Source of the DNA: an uncultured Verrucomicrobiota bacterium
GTDB taxonomy: Bacteria; Verrucomicrobiota; Kiritimatiellia; CAIQIC01; Lenti-01
Length of the DNA stretch: 12,615 nt
Reading direction: 5' to 3'
Assembly: GCA_938003985.1 (NCBI GenBank)
Contig: CALKWZ010000070.1
Span: forward strand, 1-12,615
Positions 1-6,431 of the stretch are shown piece after piece (position 1 is the stretch's first letter; every line of letters starts with the position of its first letter). A model generated the notes under the pieces. The model searched no databases, was not told where the DNA came from, and saw only the letters and a list, made by a program, of their open reading frames with translations. Position numbers and translations under genes: made by a program.

Positions 1-672
1 GACGTGATGATCGCCGGCAAGGTCGCCGTGGTGGCCGGCTACGGCGACGTCGGCAAAGGCTCGTGCCAGTCGCTGCGCGGCCAGTGCGCGCGCGTGATCG
101 TGACGGAAATCGACCCCATCTGCGCCTTGCAGGCGGCGATCGACGGCTACGAAGTCATGACGATGGACGAAGCCTGCACGCAGGGCGACATCTTCGTGAC
201 GACGACGGGCTGCTGCGACGTCATCACCGAAAAGCACATGCTGAAGATGAAGAACCTGGCCATCGTCTGCAACATCGGCCACTTCGACAGCGAGATCCAG
301 ACGGCGGCGATGAAGAAGTACCGCTGGGAAGAGATCAAGCCGCAGGTGCACCGCATCTGGACGAAGAAGGACAAGTCGCTGCTGCTGCTGGCGGAAGGCC
401 GCCTGGTGAACCTCGGCTGCGCCACGGGCCACCCGAGCTTCGTGATGAGCAACAGCTTCTCGAACCAGGTCATCGCGCAGGTCGAACTGTTCACGAACGC
501 CGCGAAGTATCCGGTGGGCGTGTACACGCTGCCCAAGAAGCTGGACGAGAAGGTGGCGCGGCTGCACTTGGCGCACCTCGGCGCGAAGCTGGACCGCCTG
601 AACCGCAAGCAGGCCGCCTATCTCGGCGTGCCCGCGGACGGGCCCTACAAGCCCGCGCATTACCGCTACTAG
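1..672 (+). CDS. ahcY: S-adenosyl-L-homocysteine hydrolase, C-terminal part (5' truncated by window edge)
   Basis: Adenosylhomocysteinase reversibly splits S-adenosylhomocysteine into adenosine and homocysteine using tightly bound NAD, in the cytosol. The frame is open from base 1, so the true start lies outside the window. About 223 codons remain of a family that is usually 430-480 residues. Visible are the NAD-binding glycine motif AGYGDVGKG, the downstream GHFD segment, the motif NLGCATGHPSFVMSNSF, and the hallmark C-terminal tail YKPAHYRY, which in this family reaches into the NAD site of the neighbouring subunit. The missing half would carry most of the substrate domain. The stop is TAG at 670-672, only 4 bases before the rlmN start, so the two are probably co-transcribed. 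The family assignment is near certain; only completeness and upstream context are unknown. Confidence 0.97.
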   Translation, partial: DVMIAGKVAVVAGYGDVGKGSCQSLRGQCARVIVTEIDPICALQAAIDGYEVMTMDEACTQGDIFVTTTGCCDVITEKHMLKMKNLAIVCNIGHFDSEIQTAAMKKYRWEEIKPQVHRIWTKKDKSLLLLAEGRLVNLGCATGHPSFVMSNSFSNQVIAQVELFTNAAKYPVGVYTLPKKLDEKVARLHLAHLGAKLDRLNRKQAAYLGVPADGPYKPAHYRY

Positions 673-676
673 GCGC

Positions 677-1708
677 ATGAAGATCGCCTTGCAGGGATTG
701 CGGCCGGAGGAGCTGCAATCCCTCTGCAAGGAAGTCGGCCAGCCCGCCTTCCGGGCCCAGCAGCTCTGGCAATGGGTGCAGGTCCAGGGCGCGACGCGCT
801 GGGACCAGATGGGCAACCTGCCCAAGGCGCTGAAAGACGCGCTGGCCGCGACCCATACCCCCGAACCGGCGAAAATCCTCAAGGAATCCGGCGAGTCCGG
901 CGGCACGCGCAAGTGGCTCGTCGGCCTCGACGACGGCGAGCGCGTGGAGACCGTCCTGATTCCGGCGCGCGACTGGACCACGGTCTGCCTCTCGACGCAG
1001 GTCGGCTGCAAGATGGGCTGCGCGTTCTGCGCCAGCGGCAAGTGCGGCTTCGCCCGCAACCTGTCCGCCGGCGAAATCGTCGCGCAGTTCCAATTGGTCG
1101 CCGCCATGCAGAACAAACGCCCGGACAACGTCGTCTACATGGGCATGGGCGAACCGTTCGACAACTACGACGAGGTGCTCAAGTCCATCCGCATCCTGAA
1201 CCATCCCGACGGACTGAACGTCGGCGCCCGGCGCATCACGATCAGCACCTGCGGCGTGGTTCCCGGCATCCGGCGCCTGGCGGGGGAGGGCTTGCAAGTC
1301 GAGCTGTCCGTTTCCCTGCACGCGCCCAATTCCGAGCTGCGGCGGCGGCTGATGCCCATCGAAAGCAAATATCCGCTGCCGGAGCTGTTGGCGGCCTGCA
1401 TGGACTACACCGCCAAAACCAAGCGCTTCGTGACGTTCGAATACACCCTGATCCGCGGCGTCAACGACTCCGTGGACAACGCGGAGGAGCTGGCGGATCA
1501 TCTGCGTCCGTTTTCCTGCCGCGTGAACCTGATTCCGTTGAGTCCGGTGGAGGAATTCGCCGGCGAAGCGCCGCCGCGCGCGGCGATCGAGGCGTTCCGG
1601 CGCACGCTGGAAAACCGCGGCGTGTCGGTGACCTTGCGCGAATCCAAAGGCAAGACCGTCGATGCGGCCTGCGGCCAGTTGCGCCGGCGGACCGACGCGC
1701 GGGGATAG
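677..1708 (+). CDS. rlmN: 23S rRNA (adenine-2503-C2)-methyltransferase, radical SAM (RlmN family)
   Basis: A 343-aa radical SAM enzyme expected to methylate C2 of A2503 in 23S rRNA, and possibly A37 of some tRNAs, using two SAM molecules. The cluster motif CKMGCAFC supplies Cys111, Cys115 and Cys118. Cys104, seven residues before the cluster (CLSTQVGC), and Cys332 in VDAACGQL match the two catalytic cysteines of E. coli RlmN (C118 and C355), so the active site is complete. GMGEP at 156-160 is the SAM-contacting motif. Length is slightly short of the usual 350-400. The ATG at 677 is 4 bases after the ahcY stop with no strong Shine-Dalgarno, which suggests translational coupling. The related resistance enzyme Cfr has the same fold, but the context and the ACGQL ending favour RlmN. 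It meets a minus-strand gene tail to tail with a 6-base gap. Confidence 0.96.
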   Translation: MKIALQGLRPEELQSLCKEVGQPAFRAQQLWQWVQVQGATRWDQMGNLPKALKDALAATHTPEPAKILKESGESGGTRKWLVGLDDGERVETVLIPARDWTTVCLSTQVGCKMGCAFCASGKCGFARNLSAGEIVAQFQLVAAMQNKRPDNVVYMGMGEPFDNYDEVLKSIRILNHPDGLNVGARRITISTCGVVPGIRRLAGEGLQVELSVSLHAPNSELRRRLMPIESKYPLPELLAACMDYTAKTKRFVTFEYTLIRGVNDSVDNAEELADHLRPFSCRVNLIPLSPVEEFAGEAPPRAAIEAFRRTLENRGVSVTLRESKGKTVDAACGQLRRRTDARG

Positions 1709-1714
1709 GACGGT

Positions 1715-2599
1715 TTAGCGCGCGCCGCCGGCGGGGGCGGATGCCTGGGTGCTCAGCAGGTGCTGGATGAACGCTTCCCGGTATTCGGGGTCGATGCGCC
1801 GGCGCGTGGGATTGTCCAGCGCGGCCAGCGGCACGCCGATTTCTCCGCGGGGAGTGGCGACGAGCGCGACGCGGTTCGTGCCTTCGCCCGCGTAGCCCGA
1901 GAACGTGCCTTTGTCGAGCAGCCCGTTCTTGCGGCGGAGTTCGACGGGATCGTTGAGCTTGAACAACGGTTCGCGGGCGGCGAGCTGCAGGCGCAGGTTG
2001 CGTTCGGCCTCGGCCTTCTTGGCCGCGAATGCCGCGCGCTCGGCTTCCGCCTTCTGCGCGGCGAGTTCTTCGGGCGTGGGGGCGGGCGGCGGCGGGGGCG
2101 CCGGCGCGGCGACCGGTTCGGCCGCCGGGGCGGAGGGGACCGCCGCAGCCGGAACGGGGGCGGCCGGCGCGGGGGCGACCGCTGCCGGCGCGGGCACCGG
2201 TTCCTCCAGCGGAAGCGGGAGGGGAGATTCTTCGGTCCGGAACAAAAAGAGTCCGCCTGCCACGGCGGCGGCGGCCACGACGGCCAGCAGCAGCACGAAT
2301 CCGAGATTCGAGGCCAGCCAGCCCTTTTCGCCGGATTTCTTGCCGGTGGCGAAGTTGTAGCCGCAGTGGACGCACAGCGTCGCGTCGCGCGCGATCTGGT
2401 GTCGGCAAGACGGGCACGGCTTGGCGCCCGAGAGGTTCGGCGCGCCGTGCTGGATCGTCAGCTCCGGTTTCGGCGCCGGCGCCGGCAGCTCGACGTGGTT
2501 CTGCTTGCCGCAGTGGGGGCAATCGATCTGGGGCAGGCCGCTGGAGCTGTCGAAGTCGAACGGCTGGCGGCAGAACTGGCAGTTGACCTTGACGAACAT
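1715..2599 (-). CDS. Double zinc-ribbon, single-pass membrane protein with Ala/Pro linker and coiled coil
   Basis: A 294-aa protein of unknown function. Cys pairs C7/C10 with C27/C30, and C62/C65 with C76/C79, form two zinc ribbons. A hydrophobic segment at about 99-120 is the only membrane helix. A long Pro/Ala-rich linker (about 124-177), a charged Ala/Glu/Lys helix likely to be a coiled coil (about 176-205), and a small C-terminal domain (about 212-285, DPVELRRKNGLLDKGTFSGY onward) follow. The zinc ribbons should be cytoplasmic and the C-terminus outside. The open frame continues to 4297, but everything before this ATG is antisense to glyQS and low in complexity. The start is fixed by GGGAGG six bases upstream and by the first ribbon beginning at residue 7. 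It lies 26 bases after the glyQS stop and is probably co-transcribed. Function cannot be assigned from sequence. Confidence 0.88.
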   Translation of the reverse strand: MFVKVNCQFCRQPFDFDSSSGLPQIDCPHCGKQNHVELPAPAPKPELTIQHGAPNLSGAKPCPSCRHQIARDATLCVHCGYNFATGKKSGEKGWLASNLGFVLLLAVVAAAAVAGGLFLFRTEESPLPLPLEEPVPAPAAVAPAPAAPVPAAAVPSAPAAEPVAAPAPPPPPAPTPEELAAQKAEAERAAFAAKKAEAERNLRLQLAAREPLFKLNDPVELRRKNGLLDKGTFSGYAGEGTNRVALVATPRGEIGVPLAALDNPTRRRIDPEYREAFIQHLLSTQASAPAGGAR

Positions 2600-2604
2600 G
2601 GCGA

Positions 2605-2610
2605 ACCTCC
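2605..2610 (-). promoter_or_regulatory. Ribosome binding site deciding the start of the zinc-ribbon gene
   Basis: The minus strand reads GGAGGT about 5-6 bases before the ATG at 2599. It matters because the same frame stays open for 1.7 kb further upstream, and this site separates the real start from that artefact. Confidence 0.75.
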
Positions 2611-2625
2611 CGGCGCCGGCAGCGC

Positions 2626-4206
2626 CTAACCGATTTCGGCGTCCATTTTCTCGACCAAGGCCGGAATCGTCAAGCGCTCCTGCCGCATGCTGTCGCGGTC
2701 GCGCAGGGTGACGGTGCCGTCCTCGAGGGTCTGGAAATCGACGGTCACGCACCACGGCGTGCCGGCCTCGTCCATGCGGCGGTAGCGGCGGCCGATGGCG
2801 CCGGACTCGTCCCAGAAGCAGTTCCAGCGGCGCTGGAGCTTGGCGAAGATCTCGCGGGCCTTGCCGTAGAGTTCCGGCTTGTTCTTCACCAGCGGGAAGA
2901 CGCCGAGCTTGATGGGGGCGATGGCCGGGTGGAAGCGCATGACGGTGCGCACGTCGGTTTTGCCCTTGTCGTCGGTCAGGGTTTCCTCTTCGTAGGCGTT
3001 GCAGAGCAGCGCCAGCGCAAGGCGATCGGTGCCGGCGGAGGGTTCGATGACGTGCGGGACGTACTTGCCCTCGAGGAGCTTCGTCGCGAACGCGCGGGCG
3101 TCTTCCGCGGCTTTGCCGCGGCCGGTCCAGTCCGCGACGACCTTCTGGACGAACGCTTCTTTGGCGGCGGCGTCGAGCTTGTCGGCGGCCTGCTTGAGGG
3201 CTTCGTCGAAGACGTCCATGCCCTTGCCGGAATGTTTCTGGTGTTGGCTGAGGTCGAAATCGGAGCGCGCGGCGATGCCTTCGAGTTCCTGCACGCCGAA
3301 GGGGAAGGCGTATTCGATGTCCACGCAGGCGCGGGCGTAGTGGGCGAGTTCGTCGCCGGTCTGCCAGTACTGCTCGAGATCGGCGGCGGGCAGACCGATG
3401 GCGCGGTACCAGCCCAGGCGCTGGTGGACCCAGTAACGGTGCCAGACTTCCCAGCCCCAGCTCTCCTGCGGCTCGCCGTCCAGGTCCGGATTGTCCGCCA
3501 GCGTCGTGATCTTGCCGCAGATCAGTTCGACGGCTTCGTCGGGACGGATGAAGAATTCCAGCTCCATCTGCTCGAATTCGCGCGAGCGGAAGGTGTAGTT
3601 GCGGGGATTGATCTCGTTGCGGAAACTCTTGCCCATCTGCGCCACTCCGAAGGGCACCTTCTGGCGCGCGGTGGCGAGGACGTTGTTGAACTGGGCGAAG
3701 ATCGCCTGCGCGGTTTCCGGGCGCAGCCAGGCCACGTTGGAATCGTCTTCGACGGGGCCGACGTAGGTCTTGAACATCAAATTGAAGCTGCGGGGCTCGG
3801 TCAGGTTCTTCGAGCCGCAGGCCGGGCAGACCGCGCCGGCGGGCAGGGCGAAGGCGGAGCCGTTCTTGATCAGTTCCAGCCCTTGTTCCTCGCAGAGCTG
3901 GTCGGCGCGGAAGCGCTTGCGGCAGTCCTTGCAGTCCACCATCGGGTCCGCGAAGCCGTCGGCATGGCCGGAGGCCTTCCAGATGGCCGGGTGCATGATG
4001 ATCGAGGCCTCGAGGCCGACGACGTCCTCGCGGGTGCGCACCATGGCTTTCCACCAGGCGTCTTTGATGTTGCGCTTCAGCTCGCAGCCCAGCGGGCCGT
4101 AGTCCCAGAAACCGTTGATGCCGCCGTAGAGTTCCGAAGATTGGAAGATGAAGCCGCGCCGCTTGCAGAGGGACGCGAGGATTTCCATGTCGAGTTTCTT
4201 GCTCAT
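2626..4206 (-). CDS. glyQS: Glycyl-tRNA synthetase, homodimeric single-chain class II type
   Basis: Charges tRNA-Gly with glycine using ATP, in the cytosol. The 526-aa length matches the alpha2 type (GlyQS, as in Thermus, archaea and eukaryotes), not the E. coli-type separate alpha and beta chains. The N-terminus has the family segment GFIFQSSELYGGINGFWDYG (17-36). Cys pairs C92/C95 and C127/C130 form a zinc site in the insertion. Class II motif 2 is FRNEINPRNYTFRSREF (195-211), and motif 3 is EPSAGTDRLALA (388-399). The anticodon-binding domain runs from about 428 to the end (APIKLGVFPLV). The ATG at 4206 begins MSKKLDMEILASLCKRRG, the expected start, although no clear Shine-Dalgarno precedes it. 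A 26-base gap separates it from the zinc-ribbon gene downstream. A 147-base spacer lies upstream. Confidence 0.97.
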   Translation of the reverse strand: MSKKLDMEILASLCKRRGFIFQSSELYGGINGFWDYGPLGCELKRNIKDAWWKAMVRTREDVVGLEASIIMHPAIWKASGHADGFADPMVDCKDCRKRFRADQLCEEQGLELIKNGSAFALPAGAVCPACGSKNLTEPRSFNLMFKTYVGPVEDDSNVAWLRPETAQAIFAQFNNVLATARQKVPFGVAQMGKSFRNEINPRNYTFRSREFEQMELEFFIRPDEAVELICGKITTLADNPDLDGEPQESWGWEVWHRYWVHQRLGWYRAIGLPAADLEQYWQTGDELAHYARACVDIEYAFPFGVQELEGIAARSDFDLSQHQKHSGKGMDVFDEALKQAADKLDAAAKEAFVQKVVADWTGRGKAAEDARAFATKLLEGKYVPHVIEPSAGTDRLALALLCNAYEEETLTDDKGKTDVRTVMRFHPAIAPIKLGVFPLVKNKPELYGKAREIFAKLQRRWNCFWDESGAIGRRYRRMDEAGTPWCVTVDFQTLEDGTVTLRDRDSMRQERLTIPALVEKMDAEIG

Positions 4207-4293
4207 AGTGGGCCGCAGGATGCGCTAATCCCCCCGGCTCGTCAAGAATCCGCGCGCCGCGCCCGTTCCGCCCGATTCGCCCCCCATCCATAA

Positions 4294-4309
4294 ACATATA
4301 GCGATATGT
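4294..4309. promoter_or_regulatory. AT-rich palindrome upstream of glyQS (candidate operator or promoter element)
   Basis: The 145-base spacer between the G1P dehydrogenase stop and glyQS is GC-rich except for an AT island at about 4286-4324. Inside it ACATAT (4294-4299) and ATATGT (4304-4309) form a perfect 6+6 inverted repeat around AGCG, embedded in further TA-rich steps. This looks like a dimeric regulator site or a promoter region for the minus-strand glyQS gene. As RNA the stem would be weak, so a DNA-binding role seems likelier than a terminator. No regulator gene sits beside it. Confidence 0.4.
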
Positions 4310-4351
4310 CTATATTAGAGAAAGCGGGGGCGTGAAAGGAGGACGGGGGGG

Positions 4352-5404
4352 CTATTCCACCACGCACTTCCGCAGGTGCGCATCGGTGCGCAGATGCGCT
4401 TCGGCTTCGGGCAGGCAGTCGCGGGAGGACAGGACGGTGTAGAAGTCCTGCTTGATGGCCGGTGCGCGGCGCAGGGCTGCAAGCCAGTCGGCGAGCCGGA
4501 AGGGGGCCTGTTCGATGGCGCGCCAAAAGCCCGTTTTCTCGAACAAATCGGCGATCAGGTCCGAATTCCTGCCCTGGAGCAGGCTGACGAGATAGGTGGC
4601 CACGCCGACCTGCAGGCCGTGCATCCGCGGCTTGCCGCCGAGGGAATCCAGCGCGTGGGAAATCAGATGTTCGCTGCCGCTGGCCGGGCGCGACGAGCCG
4701 CAGACTTCCATCGCGATGCCGTTGAGCATCAGCGACGTGCCCAGCAGCCGCACGCCTTCGAGGTCGCGCTGGGGGCGGGCGATGAACTGGAACACCGTGG
4801 CGTCCGACAGCAGCGCCGCGAAGTCGTCCACCGGCGTCCCGACGGCGTTGAAGGCCAATTTCCAATCCGCCACGGCGGTCAGCTTGGCGACGAGGTCGCC
4901 CACGCCCGCCAGCCACAGGATTTCCGGCGCGGCCAGGCAGATTTCCGTGTCGATCGCCACGCCGAAAGGCATGGCGGAGGGCAGGGACTTGCGTTTGCCT
5001 TCGAGCGTCAAGCTCGACTGCGGACTGCAGAAGCCGTCGTTGGAGAGCGACGTCGGCACGGCCAGATAGGGGATCCGGGTGAGGAACGCTATGTATTTGG
5101 CCACGTCGAGCGCCTTGCCGCCGCCGAAGCCGACGATGGCGCGGGTCTTGGCCGGAATCTGCGGAAACAGCTCGCGCGCCTGCTCGAAGGAGGCGTCTTG
5201 GATCGGCCAGCGCTGCAGGACGGAGATGTTTTCGGCCTTCAAGCCGTCGCAGAGCTTGTGCATCAGGTCCATCTGGAGATCGGCGCTGTGCAGCACGACG
5301 ATTTCGGAAAATCCGTTGCGGCGCGCGTAGATCCCGACCCGGCCGGCGGCGCCGGCCTTGACGCGGACGAGGTTGGGAATGGAAATCTGGGTGCGGTTCA
5401 ACAT
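4352..5404 (-). CDS. egsA: sn-Glycerol-1-phosphate dehydrogenase (EgsA/AraM-like, iron-type alcohol dehydrogenase fold)
   Basis: A 350-aa protein expected to reduce dihydroxyacetone phosphate to sn-glycerol-1-phosphate with NAD(P)H, the backbone stereoisomer of archaeal lipids and also made by some bacteria through AraM. Seen: the nucleotide-binding GFGGGKALDVAK (92-103), the family block PTSLSNDGFCSP (117-128), and likely metal ligands Asp170 (AGVGD), His246/His250 (SEHLISHALD) and His262 (RMHGLQVGV). The PTSLSNDG block and SEH..SH pattern separate G1P dehydrogenases from glycerol dehydrogenase and dehydroquinate synthase relatives. Its ATG overlaps the HAD phosphatase stop as ATGTTGA, and GGAGGA lies 6 bases upstream, so translation is probably coupled. 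No geranylgeranylglyceryl phosphate synthase or PcrB homologue is in view, so the fate of G1P is open. Exact substrate remains inferred. Confidence 0.85.
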   Translation of the reverse strand: MLNRTQISIPNLVRVKAGAAGRVGIYARRNGFSEIVVLHSADLQMDLMHKLCDGLKAENISVLQRWPIQDASFEQARELFPQIPAKTRAIVGFGGGKALDVAKYIAFLTRIPYLAVPTSLSNDGFCSPQSSLTLEGKRKSLPSAMPFGVAIDTEICLAAPEILWLAGVGDLVAKLTAVADWKLAFNAVGTPVDDFAALLSDATVFQFIARPQRDLEGVRLLGTSLMLNGIAMEVCGSSRPASGSEHLISHALDSLGGKPRMHGLQVGVATYLVSLLQGRNSDLIADLFEKTGFWRAIEQAPFRLADWLAALRRAPAIKQDFYTVLSSRDCLPEAEAHLRTDAHLRKCVVE

Positions 5405-6063
5405 GGCGGTTCCTCCAACAGGGCAGCGGCGATTTGCGACCAGGCGTCGAATGGGCGGAAGGGTTCGCCGATGTTTTTCAGGTGGTGGGCGAGCCAGCCG
5501 GTGGCGAACCGGCAGTCGGGGCGCACGAGGAGCGCCGGCGCCAGGTCGGGCCGGCCGTCGCCGGCGAAAACCGCATTCGGATCGCGGGCCAGCGCCGCGC
5601 GCACGATGGCCGGCTTGTCGATGCCCGTCTCGCGCCTGAAATAGGGCGAGGCCGTCGGCAACGCCAGCTTCAGGCCCGTTTCCGGAGCGAATTCGCCGGG
5701 ATTGGCGTGGACTTCCAGTTCCACGCCGGCCTGCCGCAACAGGCGCTCGATGTACCAGCCGCAACCGGCCGAGGCGACGACGACGTCCCAGCCCGCCGCG
5801 CGCAGGCGCGCCACGGAGTCTTTCAGCGTTGGGTCGAGTTGCATGCCGGCTAGGACCTGCTCGATGCCCTTCCAATCGGCGCGGATCGAGCCGAAGATGC
5901 CCGCCAGCGCCTCGAAGTGGGTGATCTGGCCGGCGACGTAGTCCTGCCAGAAATCATGGTCGGCGGCCGACGGCAGGTCGCGCCGCGCCAAATCGAAGAA
6001 ATCGAACTTCGTCATCGTGCCGTCGAAGTCCGAAACCAAAACGCGCTGTCGCCGTTTGTGCAT
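5398..6063 (-). CDS. HAD-superfamily phosphatase, MtnX/phosphoserine phosphatase-like
   Basis: A 221-aa haloacid dehalogenase-fold phosphatase, cytosolic. All four HAD motifs are present: the nucleophile pair Asp12/Asp14 in SDFDGT, Ser98 in VVASAG, Lys150 in GIDKPAIV, and Asp169/Asp173 in AGDGRPDLAPA. The helical cap lies between motifs I and II (about 20-85). The pattern resembles the MtnX-like and phosphoserine phosphatase-like subgroups, but no methionine-salvage gene is visible, so the methylthio-ketopentene substrate is not supported. Its stop overlaps the G1P dehydrogenase start by 7 bases, which points to a glycerol- or sugar-phosphate substrate linked to that enzyme; this is inference. 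The ATG at 6063 has no good Shine-Dalgarno. It sits nine residues before the catalytic segment, leaving little room for another start. Confidence 0.85.
   Translation of the reverse strand: MHKRRQRVLVSDFDGTMTKFDFFDLARRDLPSAADHDFWQDYVAGQITHFEALAGIFGSIRADWKGIEQVLAGMQLDPTLKDSVARLRAAGWDVVVASAGCGWYIERLLRQAGVELEVHANPGEFAPETGLKLALPTASPYFRRETGIDKPAIVRAALARDPNAVFAGDGRPDLAPALLVRPDCRFATGWLAHHLKNIGEPFRPFDAWSQIAAALLEEPPC
5411..5416 (-). promoter_or_regulatory. Ribosome binding site for the G1P dehydrogenase
   Basis: The minus strand reads GGAGGA 6 bases before the ATG at 5404, inside the last codons of the HAD gene. It fixes the start of the dehydrogenase, whose frame otherwise continues to 5875 as a shadow of the HAD gene. 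Confidence 0.75.
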
Positions 6064-6100
6064 GCCGGGCAGTAAAGCATACCGCGGACGGACTGGAAAT

Positions 6101-6114
6101 GCCGGAAAACCGGC
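6101..6114 (-). terminator. Possible weak terminator after the 65-aa zinc-ribbon gene
   Basis: On the minus strand GCCGG-TTTT-CCGGC forms a 5-bp GC stem with a TTTT loop, followed by ATTTCC. It lies 8 bases after the stop of the small zinc-ribbon gene and before the HAD start. The stem is short and the U-tract poor, so it may only attenuate. Confidence 0.3.
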
Positions 6115-6121
6115 GGAAAAA

Positions 6122-6319
6122 TCAGCGCAGGGACAGCAGCAGCGGCAGCAGGAACAAGACGAGCAGCAGCGCGACGATCCAGATCAGGTTCCGATGCAGC
6201 GGCCCGCGCGCGGGAAATTCGTAGCCGCAGATCGGGCAGCGGTTCTCGTTGGCGGGCACCTCGACCGCGCAGCCGGGGCACTCGCGGGTCTGGAATTTCG
6301 CGTGGGGATCGATCTTCAT
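6122..6319 (-). CDS. Small zinc-ribbon protein with C-terminal membrane anchor (65 aa)
   Basis: A 65-aa protein with one rubredoxin-like zinc ribbon, Cys14/Cys17 (CPGC) and Cys28/Cys31 (CPICGYEF), followed by a hydrophobic helix at about 43-63 that ends in a single Arg. The predicted form is a cytoplasmic zinc ribbon on a tail-anchored or single-pass membrane helix. The ATG at 6319 gives MKIDPHAKFQTRECPGC. No strong Shine-Dalgarno is seen, and the upstream frame is antisense to the chitinase. It heads the minus-strand cluster, 58 bases before the HAD phosphatase, and is divergent from the chitinase leader. It shares its architecture with the 294-aa protein at 1715-2599 but lacks the linker and C-terminal domain. 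The specific role is unknown. The paired cysteines and clean helix make it a convincing gene despite its size. Confidence 0.8.
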   Translation of the reverse strand: MKIDPHAKFQTRECPGCAVEVPANENRCPICGYEFPARGPLHRNLIWIVALLLVLFLLPLLLSLR

Positions 6320-6364
6320 CGCCGCGAGTGAAGCACAATCCGGCCCGTCGGGAAAGCCTGCCGC

Positions 6365-6409
6365 GCGGGCGATTGCCCGCATTCTCCGGCGCACTATCCG
6401 GAGAATGCG
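6365..6409. promoter_or_regulatory. Two overlapping hairpins in the leader of the chitinase gene
   Basis: Two perfect inverted repeats overlap by 3 bases. The first is GCGGGC-gatt-GCCCGC (6365-6380), a 6-bp stem with a tetraloop. The second is CGCATTCTCCGG (6378-6389) and CCGGAGAATGCG (6398-6409), a 12-bp stem with an 8-base loop. On the plus strand the second is followed by AAAAAAA (6411-6417) and then GGAGGA. They could not fully form together in RNA, which resembles an attenuator or switch; alternatively the 12-bp repeat is a DNA operator. The run after the stem is A, not T, so it is not a terminator for plus-strand transcription. Confidence 0.45.
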
Positions 6410-6418
6410 CAAAAAAAT

Positions 6419-6424
6419 GGAGGA
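6419..6424 (+). promoter_or_regulatory. Strong Shine-Dalgarno for a possible leader ORF
   Basis: GGAGGA directly follows the A7 run and stands 7 bases before the ATG at 6432. Perfect complementarity to the 16S rRNA tail is more than expected by chance here, but translation is unproven. A second in-frame ATG (6417) overlaps the site itself and is unlikely to be used. Confidence 0.45.
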
Positions 6425-6431
6425 TTTTCGC

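Noticed and set aside
2929..4293. 454-residue plus-strand frame opposite glyQS
   Set aside because: Mirror of a certain gene; composition is repetitive Gly/Val/Ala/Glu with no motif and no ribosome site.
2600..4297. Upstream extension of the zinc-ribbon frame, giving an 860-residue protein
   Set aside because: This part is antisense to glyQS, is Arg/Pro/His-rich as in GC-rich shadows, and the real start is fixed by GGAGGT before 2599.
4491..5644. Plus-strand frame opposite the G1P dehydrogenase and HAD genes
   Set aside because: Shadow frame rich in Arg/Gly/Ala/Gln with no motif; both genes beneath it have complete catalytic motifs.
6378..6417. 12-bp hairpin as an intrinsic terminator
   Set aside because: The run beside it is A on the plus strand; read on the minus strand the T-run comes before the stem, not after it.
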